Shown here piece by piece: positions 36,138 through 45,950 of a stretch of DNA of 64,000 bases. The translations under genes were made by a program, and so were the position numbers. Source of the stretch: Roseovarius sp. M141 (lineage in GTDB: Bacteria > Pseudomonadota > Alphaproteobacteria > Rhodobacterales > Rhodobacteraceae); the NCBI RefSeq assembly GCF_024355225.1, contig NZ_VCNH01000008.1, positions 372,001 to 436,000 on the forward strand, written 5' to 3'. How positions within the stretch are numbered: the stretch's first letter is position 1; each line of letters begins with the position of its first letter. A model generated the notes under the pieces. The model had not been told where the DNA came from. It saw nothing but the letters and a program-made list of their open reading frames with translations, and did no database searches.

Positions 36138-37221
36138 TCATGCTATTTTCGGTTCCAGTTCCACCGACCACAGTTCCACATCTGCGCTGTCCATCAGGCG
36201 GACTGTCATCACGCCCGTGTCGGCCGCAATATTGACCTTACCAAAGAACTGGAGGCCATCGCTGGGTGGCAGATTCGACTGCCCCGCCTCGGGATGCTTG
36301 GCAAAACGAACTTCTGGCCCGAAGGTGTTGTCATAGTCTGACGGACCGAAGGTAGCTGAGGTTCTGCCGGGTCGGCATCATATCGTGAAATGCCCGCGCT
36401 GCGCGCGATGACAGAAGTTGCATGGATTTGACAGTATAGCGATCGTCGCCAGACAGCACCTCGTCGGGATACCAGTTGTTCGTGACCTCGTGATCGTCCC
36501 ATTGGGCGATGATCGGGACGGTCGCATTGAGGGCCCGCACGTTGTGGTCCATGTAGTTGTAAAGATGTTGGCCCCGGAATTCGTCCAGCGTTTCAGCCAC
36601 CTTCGATTTCGCCGATGTGACGATGTTCTTCCAGATGGTACCGTCTGCCAGCTCAACCTCCTCTTGCAGCGGGCCGTCGGCATAGACGGTATCGCCAGAA
36701 TGGAGGAAGAAGTCTGGGGCGTGGCCCAGCATCGTGGCATAGGTCGTCATCCCACCGCGATCCTCGTCGATGCCCCAGCCCTGCCCTGCGGTATCGCCCG
36801 ACCACACGAAACAAACGTCGCGATTCGCCATAGGGGCCGTGCGAAACTGGCCTATGGTCGGCTCTGACGGGGTACCGTCACCCAAATCGGTCATCGTCAC
36901 ACGATAGAAAATATCCTGATCGCTGGGCAGTCCGGTCAGCGCCAGCTTGCCGGAATAATCCGTGGGCGTGCCGACAGCCAAGGGCGGCACAGCCCGCGCG
37001 TCCGACATGTTTTCGGTCGTGGCCCATTCAACCAACATTTTCGCCTCGCGGTCGGCGCGCCCCCAAATGATCGCCCCGTCATGGGCGACATCGCCCGACA
37101 TAACCCCGTGCGTAATCAGCGGGCGCGACTGGGCCCGAGACAAAGACGGCATGGTCAAAGAGGCACCCAGTGCGGCACCGCTCAGCAGAGCCTGACGGCG
37201 CGAAAACGTAATTTGTGGCAT
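36138..37221 (-). pseudogene. phoD: PhoD-type alkaline phosphatase, internally deleted and frameshifted
   Basis: From the ATG at 37219-37221 a Tat signal (FSRRQALLSGAALGASLTMP) leads into a normal PhoD N-terminal half: THGVMSGDVAHDGAIIWGRA, FLHSGDTVYADGP and AQWDDHEVTNNWYPDE. After HDMMPTRQN the frame ends within nine codons (stop at 36331). The genuine PhoD C-terminus (ATFGPSDYDNTFGPEVRF, GLQFFGKVNIAADTG) follows at once in another frame and ends at 36138. About 180 residues that normally lie between these parts, including metal and catalytic loops, are missing. The gene therefore looks inactivated by an internal deletion. Confidence 0.8.
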
Positions 37222-37429
37222 GTAGGAAACTCCGAGGAACAACTGCAATCCCCCGCGCTTTAGCCATCATCAGGTAACAGGCCGTTTACCCTTCTGCGAC
37301 AATTTTGCGAATTCTCCCCATCGCTCCGACTGTGGCGGCGCTGAGCCCTGGAAAACGTCATGTTGAGAAAATCGTTCTCTCAGAAAATCGAGCGACCCCA
37401 GTGAACAGAAATGGTGCGACCCCCGGGCC

Positions 37430-37840
37430 AGTGCCAATGGAGTGGTTACAGTGGATGGGGCAATCGGCAACACACGGCAGATTGACTCGATCCCGTGGAT
37501 GGCGCGGCGATCATCGATGAAGCGGATCATCGTTTCAATGGGCGGTCGAGCTCCGCCTGGGCAAAATATGCGGACGCCTTGCGCAGAATCTTGCTGGCCT
37601 ATTTCAGTTCGCGCACTTCACGTTCCAAAGCCTTCATCCTCTCGACCATCTCGGTCGGGACACCACCGCGCCGACCGGCATCAATCTCGACCTTCTTGAC
37701 CCATTCGTTCAGCGTTTGCGCCGCACAGCCGATCTTCGACAAAATCGACAGGATCGCAGACCAGCGGCTCTCATACTGACGTTCTTTGTTCAGAATCATA
37801 CGCAAGGCACGCTCGCGTACTTCTGGGGAATATTTGTTTT
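37430..37840 (-). mobile_element. IS3-family remnant (orfA and start of orfB)
   Basis: On the minus strand, orfA can be read as [20 protein letters not shown] (37799-37832 area) through [20 protein letters not shown] to EREVRELK, where a TAG replaces the expected Gln codon (37599-37601). The 5' start is also out of frame. orfB begins in [20 protein letters not shown] (from 37530) but similarity stops near 37430. Both ends are lost, so this is a dead fragment. It lies 0.2 kb from the broken phoD. Confidence 0.75.
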
Positions 37841-38210
37841 GTTTTTCTCACGATGCTCCATCCTACTCAGGTATTGGAGCCTCCGGCACACCCGGGGCGT
37901 GTGTGGATACGGTGTTGTTGCTGTCCCGACTGATGGGAATGTATGCGAGCAAGGCTGGCCAAAAAGGCCGATATCGATCATTTCCGCCAGTCAGACACAC
38001 GCAACAGTTGATGAACTGTACAAAAAGTCAGGTAGCCGATCCAATTCGAACAGAGTTAAGATCGGCACAGTGCATATGTTCATGCATGTTTAGTTAACCA
38101 GTAACCGTATCCAGCTTTTCTATACCCGGTCGGGTTCTTTCAGACGCAGTGATCTCCGTACGCTTCGTATCGGGCATGTGTATAGAAAGAGTTAAAGAGC
38201 GAGAGATGTA
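37841..38210. other. Intergenic region, no gene
   Basis: I see no coding pattern. TTCTATAC (38118-38125) and GTATAGAA (38180-38187) form inverted 8-bp arms just upstream of the outer-membrane protein gene and may mark its regulatory region. Confidence 0.35.
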
Positions 38211-39059
38211 ATGAGTAACCAGTGTCCCAAGTTTTCTGGGATGGTTAGAAAACCATCCTACACGTTCAAGATCAGGCATATGATCTCCGTAAGTGTCCTT
38301 GCGACGTGTTTCGGCGCGTCATCACATGCGGGAAACCTGGCGCCGCCCTACATGGAACCGCCCCTCATTGCGCCGGCAGCCGCCGCGTTCAGCTGGACCG
38401 GCCCCTACGCGGGCATCAGCGCAGGCGTCACACGCACCAAGGAAGACCGCCCGGTCTGGGGCACCCGCGAGGAAACCGTTGACCACGACGCGATCACCCG
38501 GCCGCTGACCAAGATTGACCTCTACGACGATTTCAAGACCAACGGCTGCGCCGGACGCGAGACCACGATCTACGAATTCAACGAAGTCTCGTACACAGCG
38601 ACTTGCCCCGGCTTGCTGAATTTCACACCCGACACAGGTTGGGCTGGCAAGACTGTCAAAGGCGCTGAGCCTATCGTGGTCAAAGAAGGCTACACCGAGG
38701 TCACGGGGTCAGAAGTCTATCAAGTCGGAACCAAGGTCAAGACAGAAGATCACGCCACATATGGCGCATTTGCGGGCTATCGCCATCAGTTCAACTCGGG
38801 CCTCGTCCTCGGGGGCGAAGTCTCCGCTCACCACTACGACGACGATTTCGGCGTCACAGCCAAAGCCCAAGCAGGTTTCGCATTTGGCCGCGCTCTTGCT
38901 TACGGTGCAGGCGGCTACGACTTCCGTGAGGAATCCGCCCTTGCTGGAGTTGGCATGGATTACGCCCTCACCGACCGCTGGTTCATCGGCACGTCCTATG
39001 ACTACCTCATGCGCGACGATGAGCACCGTATCGGCGCCCGCATTGGCTTAAAGCTCTGA
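38211..39059 (+). CDS. Outer-membrane beta-barrel protein
   Basis: The product is 282 residues from ATG 38211; a later ATG at 38280 (ISVSVLATCFGASSHA-GN) would give a shorter signal peptide, and the choice is uncertain. After a Pro-rich linker (APPYMEPPLIAPAAAA) comes FSWTGPYAGISAGV, the typical first strand of OmpA-like/Omp25-type surface barrels. The C-terminal half alternates barrel strands (YGAFAGYRHQFNSGLVLGGE, AQAGFAFGRALAYGAGGYDF) and ends IGARIGLKL. A central insert (~75-165) contains two Cys that may form a disulfide. The function is unknown, likely structural or porin-like. Confidence 0.8.
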   Translation: MSNQCPKFSGMVRKPSYTFKIRHMISVSVLATCFGASSHAGNLAPPYMEPPLIAPAAAAFSWTGPYAGISAGVTRTKEDRPVWGTREETVDHDAITRPLTKIDLYDDFKTNGCAGRETTIYEFNEVSYTATCPGLLNFTPDTGWAGKTVKGAEPIVVKEGYTEVTGSEVYQVGTKVKTEDHATYGAFAGYRHQFNSGLVLGGEVSAHHYDDDFGVTAKAQAGFAFGRALAYGAGGYDFREESALAGVGMDYALTDRWFIGTSYDYLMRDDEHRIGARIGLKL

Positions 39060-39297
39060 CATGCCCCTTCCCATTGGTAGCGTTCTCAGAGCCCATCCGA
39101 GATCGTATCCTTTTTTGGTAAAGCCTTCGCAGCATCGATCGAATTGACGCCCATCGTAGAATCGCCAACGCGTTTCGGTTCACGCGCTCCCACCTTAATT
39201 CGACGCCCTTCGCATACAGCACCATCCGCAACAAAGGCATGTAGTTCCCCCAACAGATGGCCGCAGATGTGGGGCCAACGAAAAACATGCCTGGCGA

Positions 39298-40215
39298 TCA
39301 TCTTTCTAGGACAAGGTTTTCGTCGATCCGAATAAGATTTTCGCGCAGGTGATCTCTGAACGCAATTGTCAGAACCGAAGCTGGCCGATGCGCTGGGATC
39401 AGTAGTGAAACACTGCTGGTGATGGTGGGCGTAAATGCACGAAACACGACCCCCGGTGCTGGACTGGTGGCTGCCGTGATACGGTCAACTACCGCCCCGC
39501 ACAAGCCGGCCCCGACAAGTTGAAGAGAGGGCAGAAATGTTCTGAGGACAAACCGCTTGTTCAAGGTCGCACTGCATTGGGCAAAAGCGCTTTGAGTCGC
39601 AATTGTAACAGGATGATCATCGAAAAGCATGGCCATGGGATAATCGGTTAACTCGACCGGTGTCAGCATTTCATTGTCCGCAAGTGGATCCTGTTCAGGA
39701 AGGGCGATGACACATTCAGGATCAAAGGACTCGATCTTGATTGAACCGCGAAGGGGAGGCGTTTCGGCCAGCCCGATGTCGAATTGCTGCGAGGCGATCA
39801 GGTCTTCCACGACATGCGACGCGCGCATCATGAGATCTGCTTTGACTTCTGGCCTGCCCCTGAGAAACTCTGCCAGAACCTTTGGCAGGAAAAAGCCGGA
39901 CGACGCAGGATGACATGCGATGCGCAGGCTGCCACGCTCGAGTGTTTCAAACTCTGCCATTGTCCGGAGTGTACGGCCCATTCTGTCCAGAACCTCTTCG
40001 GCCTCTTCCAGGAAGTAATGCGCCTCGGGCGACGGGGTAAGCCTGCCGTGTTCGCGGACAAACAGGCTGAACCCGAGTTCCTTCTCAATGTTGGAAATCA
40101 TCGTGCTGACGGCAGGTTGTGTGCGCAGGAGGGTACGACTGGCCTCGGAAATTGACCCGCTGCGCATCACTTCTCGGAAGGTTTGAAGTTGCCGAATGGT
40201 TAAGTTGGGCAGCAT
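39298..40215 (-). CDS. LysR-family regulator (opine-type, OccR/NocR-like)
   Basis: The 305-residue protein opens NLTIRQLQTFREVMRSGSIS with HTH TQPAVSTMISNIEKELGFSL, and has the LysR effector domain (residues ~90-300). The opening resembles regulators of opine and amino-acid uptake/catabolism. It is divergent from a TRAP transporter-dehydrogenase operon starting at 40316 and is its probable regulator; the 100-bp gap is AT-rich. Confidence 0.88.
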   Translation of the reverse strand: MLPNLTIRQLQTFREVMRSGSISEASRTLLRTQPAVSTMISNIEKELGFSLFVREHGRLTPSPEAHYFLEEAEEVLDRMGRTLRTMAEFETLERGSLRIACHPASSGFFLPKVLAEFLRGRPEVKADLMMRASHVVEDLIASQQFDIGLAETPPLRGSIKIESFDPECVIALPEQDPLADNEMLTPVELTDYPMAMLFDDHPVTIATQSAFAQCSATLNKRFVLRTFLPSLQLVGAGLCGAVVDRITAATSPAPGVVFRAFTPTITSSVSLLIPAHRPASVLTIAFRDHLRENLIRIDENLVLER

Positions 40216-40315
40216 GGCATAAACCCCCTTTATGGAACTAGTAATATTTTAGATTTGAATTTATATCCAGCGATAGATGATGCTGACCCGACGTAATTCT
40301 AAGTGGGGAGGCACT

Positions 40316-40786
40316 ATGGACCGTTTCGCAGCCATCTTGCTGACTGGGCTGATCTGCTTTGTCGCATTGGGCCAGTTTTTTCAGGTTATCACACGCTATG
40401 TGCTTCAGATCCCTGTGATGGGGCTTGAGGAAACAATGCTCTATCCCACCATCTGGCTTTACATATTCGGCGCGATCAATGCATCGCGAGAGAATACGCA
40501 TATCCGCGCCAACGTTCTCGAGATTTTCATCTCGTCCGAGCGCGCTCACATTATTCTGGCCATCATTGGCGAGGTTATCAGTCTGATTGTGGGTCTGTGG
40601 ATTTTGAGCTGGGCATGGGATTACACCCAATATGCGTGGCGCGTCTGGCGTGAAAGTCCCACACTCTACATCCCGACTTTCTACTCTGACGTCGCACTGC
40701 TTGTGGGTGTCACGTTGATGATGGCTTACACCGCTTGGCACCTCATCAAGCATATCCTCACTTTGAAAAATGGAACAGTCGCATGA
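40316..40786 (+). CDS. TRAP transporter small permease (DctQ)
   Basis: I start at ATG 40316 with GGGGAGG immediately upstream (156 residues). There are four membrane helices with the DctQ pattern (QVITRYVLQIPVMGLEETML, WLYIFGAINASRENTHIRAN). It works with DctM and the DctP binding protein. The stop overlaps the dctM start by ATGA. Confidence 0.88.
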   Translation: MDRFAAILLTGLICFVALGQFFQVITRYVLQIPVMGLEETMLYPTIWLYIFGAINASRENTHIRANVLEIFISSERAHIILAIIGEVISLIVGLWILSWAWDYTQYAWRVWRESPTLYIPTFYSDVALLVGVTLMMAYTAWHLIKHILTLKNGTVA

Positions 40787-42081
40787 TCGAGATCGCGCTC
40801 CTTGCCATCGCAATTCTGGTCATCACACTGACCCTTGGCGTGCCATTGCCGTATTGTTTCGGGGCCGCGCTGATGATCATGTACTTCATCGGTGATGTCA
40901 CAATGAAGGGTATGATGTTGTGGGGGGTGCAGCAGCTTGGCAACCCGATCCTGCTTGCCATCCCGCTTTTTGTTCTGGCCGGCACGATCATGGCCGAAAG
41001 CGGAATCGCGGCATCGCTTCTGCGATTTGTGAATGCGTTCGTTGGCCACATCCGGGGCGGTCTGGGCGTGGTCGCCGCCGTCAGCTGTGCTGTAATTGGC
41101 GCAATATCCGGATCGGGTCTGACCGGCATTGCCGCCATTGGTCCCATCCTGATCCCCGAAATGGAAAAACGCGGCTATCCGCGCGAATATGCAACGGCCT
41201 TGATTGCGAATTCCTCGATCCTGGGCCTGCTGATCCCGCCATCCGTGACAATGATTGTCTATGGCTGGGTAACAGATACCTCAATTTTGGCCTGCTTCCT
41301 TGCTACGTTGGGGCCGGGCCTGCTGATCATGTTCAGCTTCTCGGTCGTGAACCTGTGGATGAGCCGTAAGTTCAACCTGGTCCTTGATGACAAGCCGACG
41401 TTCAGCGAGTTGACGACCGAAGTGACAAAACGCGGCATCCATGCGTTTCCCGCGCTTCTGATGCCAATCATTATCCTCGGCGGCATCTATGGTGGCATCA
41501 TGACACCGACCGAAGCTGCTGCCGTTGCGGTCATCTACTCGGTGCCGGTGGGGTTTCTGATCTACAAAGGTCTACGTCTTTCGAACTTTCTTGATGCAGG
41601 CAAAGAGGCTGCCACAGCCGTAGGCGCGATCATGTTCATGATCCTCTTTTCGATGATCCTGAGCCAGATGTTCGTCTACGAAAGCGTCCCGCAGCAGATT
41701 GTATCTAGCATTTTCGCAATCACGGAAAACAAGATCGTGCTTCTGATCTTCATCAACATTCTGTTGTTTCTGGTCGGCATGGTCGTCAACGACATTACCG
41801 CGATTATCCTGATTGCTCCACTGTTGCTGCCTTTGATGACCGCCATCGGGATCACCCCCGTCCAGTTCGCCGCGATTATGGGCGTCAACACTGCGATGGG
41901 CGGCGTCACCCCCCCTTATGCTTCGATCCTTTACCTGGGGGCCCGGATCGGGAAGGTCAAAGTCACCAAAGTGATCCCGCCAGCAATGTTCTTGATCGTG
42001 ACAGGGTATCTGCCTGTTGTGTTCCTGACCTCATTCTGGCCCGACCTGTCACTCTTTTTGCCCCGCCTTTTCGGCTACTAA
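40783..42081 (+). CDS. TRAP transporter large permease (DctM)
   Basis: The 432-residue protein has about twelve membrane segments and the DctM landmarks AVIGAISGSGLTGIAAIGPI and LIANSSILGLLIPPSVTMIV, with a second inverted-repeat half, INILLFLVGMVVNDITAIIL then GGVTPPYASILYLGARI. It is a Na+-coupled carrier. It forms one operon with dctQ (ATGA overlap), the binding protein and the dehydrogenase genes. Confidence 0.92.
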   Translation: MIEIALLAIAILVITLTLGVPLPYCFGAALMIMYFIGDVTMKGMMLWGVQQLGNPILLAIPLFVLAGTIMAESGIAASLLRFVNAFVGHIRGGLGVVAAVSCAVIGAISGSGLTGIAAIGPILIPEMEKRGYPREYATALIANSSILGLLIPPSVTMIVYGWVTDTSILACFLATLGPGLLIMFSFSVVNLWMSRKFNLVLDDKPTFSELTTEVTKRGIHAFPALLMPIIILGGIYGGIMTPTEAAAVAVIYSVPVGFLIYKGLRLSNFLDAGKEAATAVGAIMFMILFSMILSQMFVYESVPQQIVSSIFAITENKIVLLIFINILLFLVGMVVNDITAIILIAPLLLPLMTAIGITPVQFAAIMGVNTAMGGVTPPYASILYLGARIGKVKVTKVIPPAMFLIVTGYLPVVFLTSFWPDLSLFLPRLFGY

Positions 42082-42126
42082 GGTCGGCATTCCCTAAACA
42101 ACCAGACGAAAACAAGGAGGAAAACT

Positions 42127-43122
42127 ATGAAGACCCGATTCCTAGCAACCGCATTGACAACCCTTATGGCGGTCTCGCCAGCCATTGCTGAAACGCTCAA
42201 GATGAGCCACGTACGCCCGCAAGACGCGACCATTGACGTCGAGCTTCGCACCTTCGCCGCCGCCGTATCGGAAGCGACAGGCGGCGAGGTCGAAATAAAA
42301 TTGTTCCCGGCCTCTGCTCTTGGCGATTACACAGCCGTGCAAGAGCGGATCAGCGTGGGTGCGCTGGATATGGCGACACAACCTGCCGCCGCAGCCGTAG
42401 ACCGTCGGATGCAGATTTCGTCGTTCCCGTTTCTGGCAGAGACATGGGCACGAGCCCGCACGATTTTTGGACCGGGCGGGGCCGTGCGTGACGCAATGAC
42501 CGGGCTTTATGCCGAGCAGGACATAACCATGCTTGCAGCCTATCCGGTCTATTTCGGCGGCATTTCCCTCAATGTCGAAAATGCCAATCCAGCCAGCACT
42601 GAACCGAACGGCATCAAGATCCGCGTGCCCGGCGTTAAATCGTTTCAGTTGGAGGGCGAAACTTTGGGTTATATCCCGTCGCCCATTCCGTTTTCCGAAG
42701 CGTTTACGGCGGTACAGACCGGCGTCGTTGATGGTGTGATCGGATCCGGGGCCGAAGGCTACTATGCGTCGTTCCGCGACGTGACCAAAACCTACATCCC
42801 CGCCAATACGCATTTTGAAGTCTGGTATATGATCATCTCCAACGAAAGCCTCGCGGCGCTTTCCGACGAAGATCAGGCAGCGTTGAAAGAACAGGCGACG
42901 GCGTTTGAGGAAACCCGCTGGACGGTGGCTGAAGCCGATCAGACCCGGAATGAACAGCGTCTGGCTGACGATCTAGGCACCACCGTGGCCGAGCTGTCAG
43001 ATGAAGACCTTGCTGCGATGTCCGCGAAAGTCCGGGCTGAAGTCTGGCCGACTGTGCTGGAGGACGTTGGTGTCGAATGGGGTCAGGCGATCCTTGACCA
43101 GGTGGCCGCCGCTACCAAGTAA
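42127..43122 (+). CDS. TRAP transporter substrate-binding protein (DctP)
   Basis: AAGGAGG lies just ahead of the ATG. The 331-residue protein has a signal peptide (KTRFLATALTTLMAVSPAIA-E), and the mature part is DctP-like (LKMSHVRPQDATIDVELRTF, IKLFPASALGDYTAVQERIS, GIKIRVPGVKSF with the conserved Arg). It delivers the substrate to DctQM. From the downstream enzymes the substrate is probably an imino or N-substituted amino acid. Confidence 0.9.
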   Translation: MKTRFLATALTTLMAVSPAIAETLKMSHVRPQDATIDVELRTFAAAVSEATGGEVEIKLFPASALGDYTAVQERISVGALDMATQPAAAAVDRRMQISSFPFLAETWARARTIFGPGGAVRDAMTGLYAEQDITMLAAYPVYFGGISLNVENANPASTEPNGIKIRVPGVKSFQLEGETLGYIPSPIPFSEAFTAVQTGVVDGVIGSGAEGYYASFRDVTKTYIPANTHFEVWYMIISNESLAALSDEDQAALKEQATAFEETRWTVAEADQTRNEQRLADDLGTTVAELSDEDLAAMSAKVRAEVWPTVLEDVGVEWGQAILDQVAAATK

Positions 43123-43134
43123 AAATATCAATCG

Positions 43135-43155
43135 GGGTGGCGTGCTGCGCCACCC
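43135..43155 (+). other. Intercistronic hairpin after dctP
   Basis: A perfect 8-bp stem, GGGTGGCG/CGCCACCC around TGCTG, without T-tract, lies between the binding-protein gene and the oxidoreductase genes. It is a likely mRNA stabiliser or partial attenuator. Confidence 0.5.
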
Positions 43156-43179
43156 TGCCGAACCTTTGAGAGAATGATA

Positions 43180-44280
43180 ATGACTTCGGATTATGCCATA
43201 ATCGGCGGCGGAATTGTTGGCCTCTCTACCGCTTGGGGGCTGCTCAAACGCGGGCTGCGGGTCACCGTTCTGGACGGAGAGGATGGGTCGTTTCGCGCCA
43301 GCCGGGGCAACTTCGGTCTTGTCTGGGTGCAATCCAAAGGCATGAATCAGCCTCGCTACGCCGAGTGGTCTCAGGAATCCTCTGCCGCCTGGGCCGGTTT
43401 TGCTGCCGAACTGGGCGATGCAACAGGACATGACTTGGGACTGGAGCAAAAGGGTGGTTACGACTTCCACTTTTCCGAAGAAAGCTTGGAAGCTACCGTT
43501 GCAAAATATGAGATCCTGAAAGAAAAACTTGGCGGAAATTACCCTTACGAAGTGCTTGGCCACAACGCCCTGCGCGGCGAAGAACCAGCCATCGGCCCCA
43601 AGGTCGTGGGCGCAATCCTGCATCATCAGGATGGTCACGCAAATCCGCTAAAGCTGTTGCGGGCGTTGGCCGATGATGTGCGCCGTCTGGGGGGTGTTGT
43701 CCTGAACGGCAAGCAGGTTATCGCCGTCGAGAAGGCCGATCTCTTCTGCATCAAATGCGCTGACGGGACCGAGGTTCGCGCGCGCAAAACGATCCTGTCC
43801 GCCGGACTTGGTGCAATGTCACTTGGGCCGATGCTGGGTTTCAAAGCCCCGATCAGGCCCCAACGCGGGCAGGTTATGATCACCGAAAAGCTACCCAAGC
43901 TCATCAACCGTCCATCCCTGATTGCGCGGCAGGTCGACGAAGGCGGTATCCAGATCGGGGCGACAAACGAAGAGGTCGGCCTTGATGATCACGTCACACA
44001 GCCCGGTCTTTCAGGGCTTGCGGCGGAAGCGATCGCAACTTTTCCGGCACTTGCTAAGGCACAGCTTGTGCGCAGTTGGGGTGCGCTGCGCATCCTGTCG
44101 CCAGATGGATTGCCGATCTATCAGGAAAGCCCCGAAATGCCGGGGGCCTATCTTGTGACCTGTCACAGCGGGATCACCCTTGCCGCCGCACATGCCCGGT
44201 TTCTGCCAGACTGGCTTGAGGAAGCGGATACCGCGCCAAACTTGGAGGTGTTCAGTGAAACCCGTTTCTCCGTTTCGTGA
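43180..44280 (+). CDS. FAD-dependent oxidoreductase, DAO-fold (opine oxidase/HcnC-like subunit)
   Basis: Two ATGs lie 6 bp apart; the one at 43180 has GAGAG 7 nt upstream and is preferred (366 residues). The FAD motif DYAIIGGGIVGLSTAWGLLK is followed by VLDGEDGSFRASRGNFGLVW; the C-terminal half has the DAO substrate fold. Together with the small 2Fe-2S protein and the large FAD/BFD protein that follow, it matches the three-component opine oxidase or D-hydroxyproline dehydrogenase, where this subunit holds the dehydrogenase site. Confidence 0.87.
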   Translation: MTSDYAIIGGGIVGLSTAWGLLKRGLRVTVLDGEDGSFRASRGNFGLVWVQSKGMNQPRYAEWSQESSAAWAGFAAELGDATGHDLGLEQKGGYDFHFSEESLEATVAKYEILKEKLGGNYPYEVLGHNALRGEEPAIGPKVVGAILHHQDGHANPLKLLRALADDVRRLGGVVLNGKQVIAVEKADLFCIKCADGTEVRARKTILSAGLGAMSLGPMLGFKAPIRPQRGQVMITEKLPKLINRPSLIARQVDEGGIQIGATNEEVGLDDHVTQPGLSGLAAEAIATFPALAKAQLVRSWGALRILSPDGLPIYQESPEMPGAYLVTCHSGITLAAAHARFLPDWLEEADTAPNLEVFSETRFSVS

Positions 44281-44560
44281 AATCACCCCGAAAGGGAACC
44301 ACGTTGCCGTTCGTTTTGAAGCGGCGGACCTGATGCTGCCGCGCGGCGAGAACCTTGCTGGTGCCCTGCTTGTGGCCGGGGTCATGCCGTTTCGGCACAC
44401 GCCGGTATCCGGCGCACCGCGTGGCCCGTTTTGCATGATGGGGGCCTGCTTTGACTGTCTGGTCGAAATTGACGGTGTGACCCGTCAGGCATGCATGCTG
44501 CAAGTCACCGATGGCATGGAAATCACCATGCCTGCTGCCAGAGGGACCGACGATGCTTGA
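44255..44560 (+). CDS. Small 2Fe-2S protein of a three-subunit dehydrogenase (HcnA-like)
   Basis: The GTG start at 44255 (GGAGG 7 nt upstream) overlaps the preceding gene by 26 bp; the product is 101 residues. It has the plant-type ferredoxin pattern Cys-x4-Cys-x2-Cys (FCMMGACFDC) and a fourth Cys in RQACM. It is too small for anything but an electron-transfer subunit and overlaps the next gene by 8 bp, so the three dehydrogenase genes are translationally coupled. Confidence 0.87.
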   Translation: MKPVSPFREITPKGNHVAVRFEAADLMLPRGENLAGALLVAGVMPFRHTPVSGAPRGPFCMMGACFDCLVEIDGVTRQACMLQVTDGMEITMPAARGTDDA

Positions 44561-45950
44561 CGCTGATCTGATCATCATCGGGGCGGGGCCCGCAGGCATG
44601 TCCGCCGCCCGTCGTGCCGCCGAAGCGGAGCTTTCGGTCCTCCTCCTTGACGAGCAGCCCGCCCCCGGTGGGCAGATTTACCGCGATGTCGACCGTGCCA
44701 GTGCTGCGCGGGGCGACATTCTTGGCAAGGACTTTACAGTTGGCAAAACCCTCACCAAGGCTTTGGGGCACGAACGCATCACGCACGTCAAGGGCGCCGT
44801 GGTCTGGCAGATTGAGGACGGAAACCGCGTGGCCTTCACACAAGACGGCAAAGCAGCACTTGCCACAGGTCAACGCATCCTCTTGGCGACGGGCGCGCTG
44901 GAACGGCCTATGCCAGTTCCCGGCTGGACCCTGCCGGGAGTTATGACGGCCGGATCTGCACAAATCCTGCTCAAACAATCCGGCATCACCTGTGCGCGTG
45001 CTGCGCTGGTCGGATCCGGCCCGCTTTTGTATCTTGTGGCAGCACAGATGGTACGCGCCGGCGTTCCGCCACTTGCACTTATTGAGACCCAAACAAAAAG
45101 TGATCTGACAAGATCACTGCGGCATTTCGGCGGAGCGTTGCGCGGATGGCCCTATCTTCTCAAGGGGCTAAGAATGCTGGTGGCGCTGCGCCGTGCCAGT
45201 ATTCCGCGCTATGTTGGTGCCACGCATATCGCCATCGAAGGCGATCAATACGCGCAAGGCGTCGCCTTCCGGATTGGAAATACGAAACACCGGATTGCGT
45301 GTGACACCGTGCTGCTGCATCACGGTGTGATCCCCAACACGCAAGCTGCGCGATCAATCGACGTCCCGCATCGTTGGGATGACGTTCAAAGCTGCTTTGC
45401 ACCGGAATGCGACGAATGGGGGCGCACAGCCGTGGCGACGGTGTTCATCGCAGGCGACGGTGCCGGGATCGGCGGGGCAAAGGCTGCGGCCTATGCCGGA
45501 GAAATCTCTGCCTTGGAAATTGCGCGTGATCTAAACAAGATGACGGAAATGGCCCGTGATTCAACTGCTCGGAATTTGAGAAGGAACCTTGCATCCGAGC
45601 GCGCAGCGCGGCCTTTCATTGACAGCGCCTACCCCCCCTATGCAGGCGCTCTCAAACCGGCGGATGACACAATCATCTGTCGCTGCGAAGAGGTCAGTGC
45701 TGGCGACATCAGGCGTATGGCGGGCCTGGGCTGTCTTGGTCCAAACCAGACAAAGTCGTTTGGACGGTCGGGAATGGGCCCGTGCCAAGGCCGATATTGC
45801 GGTCTCTCGGTGACACAAATCTTGTCCGATGCGAACAATATCTCGCCAAGCGAGACAGGGTATTACAGAATACGTCCGCCACTAAAGCCCATCACCTTGG
45901 GCGAAATTGCCACCATGGTGAAAAGCGAAACAATTGAGGTAAGAAAATGA
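44553..45950 (+). CDS. FAD/NAD-type oxidoreductase with BFD 2Fe-2S domain (opine oxidase OoxA/HcnB-like)
   Basis: The 465-residue protein starts at ATG 44553. The N-terminal dinucleotide site is ADLIIIGAGPAGMSAARRAA, a mid segment ILLATGALERPMPVPGWTLP is typical of this family, and a BFD-like 2Fe-2S domain lies at the C-terminus (ICRCEEVSAGDIRRM, then MGPCQGRYCG). It passes electrons between the flavin dehydrogenase and the acceptor. The stop overlaps the ridA start (ATGA). Confidence 0.9.
   Translation: MLDADLIIIGAGPAGMSAARRAAEAELSVLLLDEQPAPGGQIYRDVDRASAARGDILGKDFTVGKTLTKALGHERITHVKGAVVWQIEDGNRVAFTQDGKAALATGQRILLATGALERPMPVPGWTLPGVMTAGSAQILLKQSGITCARAALVGSGPLLYLVAAQMVRAGVPPLALIETQTKSDLTRSLRHFGGALRGWPYLLKGLRMLVALRRASIPRYVGATHIAIEGDQYAQGVAFRIGNTKHRIACDTVLLHHGVIPNTQAARSIDVPHRWDDVQSCFAPECDEWGRTAVATVFIAGDGAGIGGAKAAAYAGEISALEIARDLNKMTEMARDSTARNLRRNLASERAARPFIDSAYPPYAGALKPADDTIICRCEEVSAGDIRRMAGLGCLGPNQTKSFGRSGMGPCQGRYCGLSVTQILSDANNISPSETGYYRIRPPLKPITLGEIATMVKSETIEVRK

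Noticed and set aside
37391..37421. Short direct repeat GCGACCCC (37391 and 37413)
   Set aside because: Only eight bases, two copies, inside IS-derived debris; not enough for a repeat array or attachment site.
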